DNA of 64,000 nt from GCA-2683135 sp964507445. GTDB lineage: Bacteria > Planctomycetota > GCA-002687715. The position numbers and the translations under genes are program-made. The notes under the pieces were generated by a model. It worked only from the letters and a program-made list of their open reading frames with translations. It ran no database searches and was not told the DNA's origin. The stretch spans positions 1 through 64,000 of the forward strand of contig CAZDQF010000009.1 in the NCBI GenBank assembly GCA_964507445.1. Reading direction: 5' to 3'. Position 1 is the stretch's first letter. Every line of letters starts with the position of its first letter. Positions 57,920 through 64,000 of the stretch are shown one piece after another.

Positions 57920-60900
57920 GTGTACGAGCACCCTGACGCAGATGAAACGCTGAGCGGTTCCACCGGCGCCGGCCGTGAGGCCGGGCTTCGCAGGGTGTGC
58001 GGATTGTCCGTCGGGATGGGGCTGTTGGGGGCGGTGGCCGGGATCGCCGTAGGCGTCCTGGATGCCCTTTTTGTCCTGCCTTGGACGATGGATGGCGCCC
58101 GGGCGCTCTCCTATGGGCTGGCGGTGGACGCGCTCCTCGGCGCCGCCCTCGGCTTCATGGCCGCCGTGCCGGTGACCATTTCGAGCAGCTGCGGTCGTCG
58201 TGCGGCCACCCGTTGCATTCCGACAGCCGTTCTGGGGTCGGTCTGTGCGATCTTCCTCAACCTGGGGCTGTTTGACGGTCCGCAGATCAGCCGCCACCCG
58301 CAGGTGGGCATCATGAAGGCGGCGTTCTACCTCTCAGCCTGTCTCACTATCTACGGCGCCTGCTGCTGGTTCTCCGCCGTGATTCGGAAGGGACCCGGGT
58401 CTCGGTTGTTCGTCGCCATCGCCGGCGTCTTCTCCGCGGCCTCATGCACCTGGGCGGGCCTGAACTTGCTCAACGCGTACCCCATGATCAAGGTCCAGTT
58501 CGCGCTGGGTTCGTGGGTCGCGCTGATGTGTGCCGCAACGGCGCTGCGAGGTCGCGCGTGGGCGGATCTCCGCCACCACTTCGGGCTGCTCGCGTTGTTC
58601 CTGTGCGTGGCTACCGGCGCGGCGCTCTTCGCGCGGCAGGGAGTCGGGATTCACCGTGTGAGGAGCCTCATCGTTGACACCCCGCTGCCCGCGACGTCCA
58701 AGGCCATCAGGCCCGTGGAGGAGCTTCTCCTCGACAGGCTCGTCCCTCTGCCGCAGATCGGCGTGCCATCTGGGTGGTCCCTGTCAGCCGTGGGGCCGGT
58801 AGATCCGAAGTTGCCGGAGCTGTTGGACCAGGCCGTCCCGGAGCGACGCGGCCTGAACGTCATCTGGATCGCCATCGACGCGCTGCGCCGGGACCGGGTC
58901 GGTTGCTACGGCTACGGGCGGCCGACGACCCCCAACCTTGACGCCCTGGCCAGGGAGTCGGTGCTGTTCCGGCGCGCGACGACCCCCACTCCCGCCAGCG
59001 CCATGGCTTACTCCAGCCTGATGGGCGGGCTATTCGGGCGCTCGTGCCCGGCCTACGCCGCGCAGTACGGTACCGGCGAGGCCTACGAGGACTCTCCACC
59101 CATCGCCCAGGTCCTGGCGGACCGGGGATGGCGGACCATGGGGCTCACGTCGTTCTTCGCAGGCGCCATGAAGATGCCGGTCTTCTCGTGCACAGGTGAC
59201 GGGTTTCAGGTGTTCAACCCGGGGAAGCGAGGGCCGCCCCGCCCCCCCCCCCCCCGGACAGGCCCGGCCCCCGCCCAGAAGGGCCCCCGCCCCGTCTAAA
59301 TTGAGAGGGCCGGTTGNNNNNNNNNNGGTGTTTGTCGGGGCCTTGGGGGGGGTGTGTCTGTTCTCCCCCGGGGGCCCGGGGGGGCCGCCCCGCCCCGCCC
59401 CTCAGGTCACTGACCGGGCCCTCGCCATGATCGACCAGGCGAGAGCAGACGAGGAGCAGTTCTTTCTCTGGGTTCACTATCTGGACCCTCACGCTCCGTA
59501 CGAGGCTGTCCCGGAGTATCCGTTCGGGGGACGGCAGGTGGACGCCTACGACAGCGAGATCGCCTTCACCGACGCCCAGGTTGGCCGGCTCCTTGACGAG
59601 CTTCAGACGCGGGGCCTGGATGAGACCACGATCATCGTCCTGTTCTCTGATCACGGGGAGGCGTTCGGCGAGCACAACAACCGGCAGCACGGGGGTAGCC
59701 TCCACTACCATCAGATCGACGTGCCTTTGATGATGCGCGTTCCAGGGCTATCGCCTCGAGTCGTGGATCCTTGGGTCGGCCTGTCGGACCTCACGCCTAC
59801 TACGCTGTCGTTGCTGGGGGTGGAGGACCCTGGTCGACGTCTGGGGCGGGACCTGTCGCCATTGTTCGTGGGTGCAGCGGACGGATGGGTGGACGTGGTC
59901 TACAGCGAACGGCCCGGCGCTCCGTGGGAAGACCCGCCGTCCCAGGAGCGAGCGATCTGCGCCGGGGACCTCAAGCTGGTCTGGAATCCACGCAGCCACA
60001 CCTATCAGGTCTTCAACGTCGAGGCGGACCCACTTGAGCAGCGCAATCTGTTCGACCCCAAGGACCCACAGCAACGACGACTGCTTCGTCTCATGGCTGC
60101 GTGGGACCAGCGCATCGATGGGCCGATGGTCTCGGGTGTTTCGGACGTGGCGGCGCCGCGGACCCTCCGGCAGCGGTTCAAGGACAGCGTCAAGGCCTAC
60201 GAAGCAGCGGGTCCCGATGGCCGAGACGCGATCCTGAGCGCGTTGCAGGAGATGGTCGATTCACCCGAGGTGGCGGGGCTACGTCGCAACCGCGACGTGC
60301 TCGGTGATTCAGAGGTCGTCCGTTTGCAGCGGGCGCTCCTGGAGCGCCTGCCGGGTATGTCCGCCACCGGCCGGGAGCGCGCCCTTGCTGTCGAGCTGCT
60401 CGGATTCACGGGCGATGAGCAGCTGGTGCCGGTGTTTCAACGAGAGTTGATGCGGCCGACTTCGCGCATGGTGCTCAGTCGACTCGCGGTGTTCCTCGCG
60501 CGACACGGAGACCGCTCCATGCTGCCAAAGCTGCGTGCGGCGTTCCCCTCCGCGTCCGTGATGGAGCAGGTCTCCATCGCGGAGGCGCTGGCCTATCTCG
60601 GGGATGACCTTGGGAGAGGAGTGCTCCAGGGCGTCCTCGGCGCCGGATGGGACCAGATCCTACGCTCCGGGATCCGCGGCCTTGGCGCCATCGGCAGCCG
60701 GTCACCCTTCCACTACGCGTTGTTCTCGCGAGAGCGGATCTGGGGGCGTCCGCGGCAGCTCCAGCTGTTGCTGGACCTGGCGCTGGCTCAGCAGACCCCG
60801 GTGGCCAACGCGGTCCTGGCACGGATCGCCCTTGATGGCGAGGCGACCGTGGCCGCGGCAGCTCGGGATGAGCTGGTCCGCAGGGTGGGCGCGGACGTCG

Positions 60901-61547
60901 TGCGTCGGCTGCCGGTTGTGGGGGACGCCATGGCTGCGGCTCGCCAGGGACTGGAGTACGGCAAGTACTCGCTGGTGGTGGACGCCTTCGAGTCGCTGAC
61001 CCCGGAGGATGATCCGCTGGTGGGACCCAGCTGGTGGATGTTGGCGCAAGCGGGTTGGGAGACCGGTGACGCCTTGGCCCGAGCCCGGGGCTGGAAGCGC
61101 CTGGAGGCCGCGGTGGGTCCGGAGTCACCGCTGCGCCGGCTCGTGGAGCGGGTCAAGCGCGAGCCGCCACCCCGACCTCGGCCCGTCGGGGCGCCGGGTC
61201 TCGGGGCCCGGTTGATCGGGCCGCCGGTGATACCCACCCGGGGCCCGGGTGACCCGTTCTATGCCGAAGTAGAGGTGACCAACGATTCGGATGCCTACAT
61301 CAGCGGCGGCTGGTGGCGCGAAGGTCCCATGCTCGGCTGGTCGCTCTCCGATGAGAACGCGGGACCGGAATATGCGGTGCCCCTGCCGGTGGAGGGACTG
61401 CAGCCCGGGGAACGGCGAGTGATCACCATCATCGGGCAGCTGGCCAAGTCCCCAGGGCCGTGCACGCCGCGGCTCGTGCTGGTGGAGCGACCTCGCTCCA
61501 GTCCCGTGGCGACCCTCCTGTCGCTCGATCCCGTAACGGTTGAGTGA
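57920..61547 (+). CDS. Membrane sulfatase-like hydrolase, second copy, interrupted by an assembly gap
   Basis: The N-terminal part runs from GTG 57920 in one frame to about 59245 and the C-terminal part from 59397 to 61547; the sequence between is low-quality and includes N. Joining the copies of GGGCCGCCCCGCCCC (59231-59245 and 59382-59396) gives a single frame of 1158 residues whose joint (NPGKRGPPRPAPQVTDR) has exactly the same length as the paralog (NPGKRGPAIEAPEVTDR). About seven membrane helices, sulfatase-like domain with ATTPTPASAMAYSSLMGGLF in place of CxPxR, VLFSDHGEAFGEHNNRQHG, a HEAT-like region and a C-terminal beta domain. The gene is very probably intact in the organism. Confidence 0.85.
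59246..59396. other. Assembly gap: N run with low-quality flanks inside the sulfatase-like gene
   Basis: Poly-C and poly-G runs, an in-frame stop (59296-59299 region) and ten N at 59317-59326 lie between two copies of a 15-base sequence. The paralog has no extra residues here. The interval therefore appears to be an artefact in which the flanking contigs actually overlap by 15 bases. Confidence 0.85.
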
Positions 61548-61648
61548 ACGGCGCTTAGGGCGCTTCCGCCGGAGCCGATGGCGGCCCGCCAGTGGGCAAG
61601 CGGCGGACACTCGTATACGGTTGGGCGGTCCTTCTCCGGAGGTTCCCC

Positions 61649-63064
61649 ATGCGATTCCTGTTGATGTTGTCGTTGTGCGCCTTGTGCGCTCCGGTCCTGC
61701 TTTCCCAGAGCTGCGCCTCCGCGAACGCCAATCCCGCGGTGGCGGATTGGTTCGTGGACGCGACGGCCACCAACCCCTCGGCCCAGGGCACCAAGTCGGA
61801 CCCGTTCCCCACCATCGGGGGAGCGTTCAATGTGGCCGATGACAACGACCGCATCTTCGTCGCCGCGGGGACCTACGACGCGGCGGCGGGGGAGACCTTC
61901 CCGTACCAGTGGGGGGCGAACGCTGCCCTCTCTCAGCTGGGCATCCAGATCATCGGTGTCTCCGGAGCCGCCAACACGATCGTCGATGGCGGCGGATTGT
62001 CTTCCGGCTTCGGGATCATGCGGTTCCGGTTGCTGGCCGCGGGAGCGAGCATCCGGGGTTTCACCTTCAGAGGCTACGGCGGCACCCTCGGGGCCATCCG
62101 CCTGGGCAGCACGTCCGGGGGGTTCGAGGCTCATGACGTCGAGATCAGCCACTGCATCTTCGAAGGATCGGCCGGATCCGGCATCGCCACCTTCGGGGCG
62201 TCCTCGGCGCTGAAGATCCACGACAACCTGTTCCTCAACAACCTGGACAACGGCCTGTGGTGTTCCGACATCACCTCGAACACCAACCCCTGCGCCATGG
62301 GGTCCAGTGGCGGCGAGGTCTACAACAACACGTTCGTCGGCAACGGCAACGGCATCCGGCTGCAGGGTGGTGTCTGGGACGTCTACAACAACATCGTGGT
62401 GAACAGCACGGTGAACGGGATCTTCGACTTCGGCCTGGCCGGTTTCCCCGCGGCGGTCGGCAGCTACACCCTGGACTTCAACTGCCTGTTCGGGAACGGC
62501 GTCGCTTACGGGGGCGGGTTGGTGGCGGGTCCCGGCGGCATCGCGGCGGACCCCATGTTCGTGAACGCCGCCGCCAACGACTTCCATCTGTCGGCTTCGT
62601 CTCCCTGCATCGACGCCGGTCGGTTCATCCTGCCGCCTTACATGGCCTCCGACATGGATGGTGATCCGCGCCAGCTGCCCGGTTCATCGGGGACCTTGCG
62701 CTCGGACATGGGCGCAGATGAGTACACCGACGTGAGCCATGTGGTCAGCGCCGCCTCCCTGGGCTTCCCCGTCGCGCAGTTCGACGTCAACGGACCTCCC
62801 GGTGACTCGGTGCTGCGAGGCTTCAGCCTGGGACAGGGGAACCTGGTCATCGCTGAGGGGCATTTCCTCCTGGATCTCGCGTCGCTGACGATCCTCGATC
62901 CGGTTCCGGTGCCCATCCCCGCAGGGGGAACCTTGATCCTCCCGGTCGGCCTCTCGGGGCTGCCTCCGTCCGCCATCGGGACCCCCGTCTACAGCCAGGC
63001 GGTGGTCTTCGGTGCCGCCGGCGGACGCCTCACCAACTCCTGGACCACCATCATCTGCCCGTAA
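61649..63064 (+). CDS. Secreted beta-helix protein with the shared C-terminal module
   Basis: About 471 residues from ATG 61649 (GGAGG ten bases upstream), with signal peptide RFLLMLSLCALCAPVLLSQ. The N-terminal part has DWFVDATATNPSAQGTKSDP, typical of DUF1565/choice-of-anchor-Q proteins, then a right-handed beta-helix (AHDVEISHCIFEGSAGSGIA, VYNNTFVGNGNGIRLQGGVW, VDVYNNIV-type turns) ending in DPRQLPGSSGTLRSDMGADE. The last 90 residues are the module shared with other secreted proteins of the window. Such proteins usually bind or degrade surface polysaccharides; no catalytic motif seen. It lies 101 bp after the sulfatase-like gene, same strand. Confidence 0.85.
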   Translation: MRFLLMLSLCALCAPVLLSQSCASANANPAVADWFVDATATNPSAQGTKSDPFPTIGGAFNVADDNDRIFVAAGTYDAAAGETFPYQWGANAALSQLGIQIIGVSGAANTIVDGGGLSSGFGIMRFRLLAAGASIRGFTFRGYGGTLGAIRLGSTSGGFEAHDVEISHCIFEGSAGSGIATFGASSALKIHDNLFLNNLDNGLWCSDITSNTNPCAMGSSGGEVYNNTFVGNGNGIRLQGGVWDVYNNIVVNSTVNGIFDFGLAGFPAAVGSYTLDFNCLFGNGVAYGGGLVAGPGGIAADPMFVNAAANDFHLSASSPCIDAGRFILPPYMASDMDGDPRQLPGSSGTLRSDMGADEYTDVSHVVSAASLGFPVAQFDVNGPPGDSVLRGFSLGQGNLVIAEGHFLLDLASLTILDPVPVPIPAGGTLILPVGLSGLPPSAIGTPVYSQAVVFGAAGGRLTNSWTTIICP

Positions 63065-63093
63065 CCGCGGGGTGTCGGCCCCTCCTGGTAGTC

Positions 63094-63120
63094 TCTGCTT
63101 GAAAAGCAGACATTTGTCTG
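63094..63120 (+). promoter_or_regulatory. Two overlapping inverted repeats upstream of lexA (probable SOS operator)
   Basis: TCTGCTT and AAGCAGA (63094-63110, three-base spacer) overlap with CAGAC and GTCTG (63107-63120, four-base spacer), ending 30 bp before the lexA ATG. LexA usually represses itself through such dyads. The sequence differs from the E. coli and Bacillus boxes, as expected for a lineage-specific motif. Confidence 0.6.
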
Positions 63121-63150
63121 GTTTCATGCCGGGCCCTTTGGAGGAGCAGC

Positions 63151-63807
63151 ATGGCCCATACGCCGCCGGGGGAGACCCGGGAGAAGATCATGAGCTGGGT
63201 GAGGGGACGCCTGTCCCGAGGAGAGTCTCCGTCCGTTCGTGAGGTCCAGGCCGCCTTCGGATTCCGCTCCACGGAATCGGCGCGGGCTCATCTGCTGGCG
63301 CTCGTGGCGGAAGGACGGCTGGTCAAGCGGGAGGGTGCTCGTGGGTATCGCCTCCCGGGTCCCCGGTCTTCCGTCTCGGACTCGTCCCAGCCCCGGACCA
63401 GGGTGGCCCTCCTTGGTCGGGTCCCGGCTGGAGGGGTCACTGAAGCGGTGGAGAGCGCCGAAGGCTGGCTGGATATTGCCGGCCACCGCCCCGGTGACGC
63501 CTTGTTTGCCCTTCGCGTGGAAGGGGAGAGCATGCGCGACGCGGGGATCCTGGATGGCGATGTGGTCGTCGTGCGCAGGCAGTCCACCGCCCGCTCCGGT
63601 GACGTGGTGGTGGCCATGATCGACGGGGAGGCGACCGTGAAGGTCCTGAAGCGTCCTCGCACCGGCAACCAGGTGATCTTGGAGCCTCGTAACGACGCCT
63701 ACGACGCCATGACCGTGCCCGCCGCTTCCGTGGTCATCCTCGGCAAGGTGGTGGAGGTGCGTCGGTGGCTCGACGGTGCTCCGCCCCTGGAGGACGAGCC
63801 GCGATGA
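63151..63807 (+). CDS. lexA: LexA repressor
   Basis: A 218-residue protein starting at 63151 with GGAGGAG five bases upstream. N-terminal winged helix (SPSVREVQAAFGFRSTESAR; about residues 1-65), a linker, then the S24 autoprotease: cleavage site VPAGG (A93-G94), Ser127 in VEGESMRD and Lys164 in ATVKVLKR; the 37-residue Ser-Lys spacing equals that of E. coli LexA. RecA-bound single-stranded DNA would trigger self-cleavage and derepress SOS genes. The stop overlaps the next start by ATGA, so lexA heads an operon that probably continues with imuA-imuB-dnaE2. Confidence 0.95.
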   Translation: MAHTPPGETREKIMSWVRGRLSRGESPSVREVQAAFGFRSTESARAHLLALVAEGRLVKREGARGYRLPGPRSSVSDSSQPRTRVALLGRVPAGGVTEAVESAEGWLDIAGHRPGDALFALRVEGESMRDAGILDGDVVVVRRQSTARSGDVVVAMIDGEATVKVLKRPRTGNQVILEPRNDAYDAMTVPAASVVILGKVVEVRRWLDGAPPLEDEPR

Positions 63808-64000
63808 GCGCACCCTTTGTGTCGTCTCCAGATCCGTCCGCCGCCTGCGTGGAGACCGTCGAGACGGAAGAGGCCTCCACTCCGGGCTGGAGCCTGACCG
63901 AGTTGGAGGGGCGGTTGGTGGAGTTGTCGGGGGATGGGGCGTCCTGCGCCATGAGCTTCGCCATGCTCCTGGTGCGTGACGCCCAGGCTCGTGGTGAGCC
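63804..64000 (+). CDS. ImuA-like/RecA-superfamily protein (5' part, truncated by window end)
   Basis: The frame opens at ATG 63804, overlapping the lexA stop, and runs 65 codons to the window edge. After an acidic N-terminus comes LTELEGRLVELSGDGASCAM and SFAMLLVRDAQARG, which resembles the ATPase core of ImuA proteins, RecA-like partners in the damage-inducible imuA-imuB-dnaE2 mutasome. Position directly after lexA is typical of that cassette. The available part is short, so this is a likely but unproven assignment. Confidence 0.6.
   Translation, partial: MSAPFVSSPDPSAACVETVETEEASTPGWSLTELEGRLVELSGDGASCAMSFAMLLVRDAQARGE

Noticed and set aside
59196..59299. Frameshift or nonsense pseudogene in the second sulfatase-like gene
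   Set aside because: The break coincides with N and homopolymers, and a 15-base overlap restores the frame with the exact length of the paralog.

Overview
The window reads as a chromosomal piece of a high-GC member of the Planctomycetota. The evidence is the gene repertoire: a DUF1549/DUF1553 protein with a planctomycete cytochrome (PSCyt1) motif beside a DUF1501 protein, several secreted sulfatases, a DUF1080 protein, NHL and beta-helix secreted proteins, and many secreted proteins of unknown function sharing a C-terminal beta-rich module. I see no rRNA, tRNA, CRISPR array, IS element or replication origin. Homopolymer tracts near 42.5 kb and 59.3 kb and a run of N at 59317-59326 point to a draft, probably metagenome-derived, assembly.

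Layout. 1-7 kb: membrane and secreted catabolic genes on the minus strand. 7.2-12 kb: a metallophosphoesterase/ATPase pair of the SbcCD/YhaON type. 12-13.2 kb: a protoglobin divergent from an Rrf2 regulator, with a palindrome between them. 13.3-23.6 kb: membrane protein, a three-domain fusion, carbonic anhydrase, CocE-type hydrolase, and a small plus-strand operon (YdhR-like, DUF1080, GNAT, small membrane protein). 24-28 kb: an EF-hand protein with a charged 8-residue repeat, an NHL protein and a Cas4/DnaQ-like DUF2779 nuclease, followed by a fasciclin-like remnant. 28-34.5 kb: DUF4003, DUF1801 with a histone-like tail, small unknowns and a sulfatase. 34.8-38.6 kb: a second, different SbcCD-like pair. 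38.7-43.8 kb: secreted proteins, a decayed TPR gene, and two paralogous cationic secreted proteins that each sit behind the same sigma-54-type promoter. 43.9-51 kb: two sulfatases, a propeller-like protein and a tandem-duplicated secreted pair. 51.1-51.7 kb: a small secreted protein whose frame crosses two in-frame TGA codons. 51.8-61.5 kb: an rRNA methyltransferase, two paralogous membrane sulfatase-like proteins and a beta-helix protein. 61.6-64 kb: another beta-helix protein, then lexA overlapping the start of a probable imuA.

The most interesting item is 51079-51660. Read through both TGA codons it encodes a signal peptide and two tandem HMA-like (metallochaperone) domains, with each TGA exactly where the first metal-binding cysteine belongs. 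A hairpin that fits bacterial SECIS rules lies 22-27 nt after each TGA. I interpret it as a two-selenocysteine protein.

Second is an assembly correction: collapsing a 15-base duplicated overlap around the N run at 59.3 kb restores one sulfatase-like gene whose length around the joint matches its paralog at 53-56 kb exactly.
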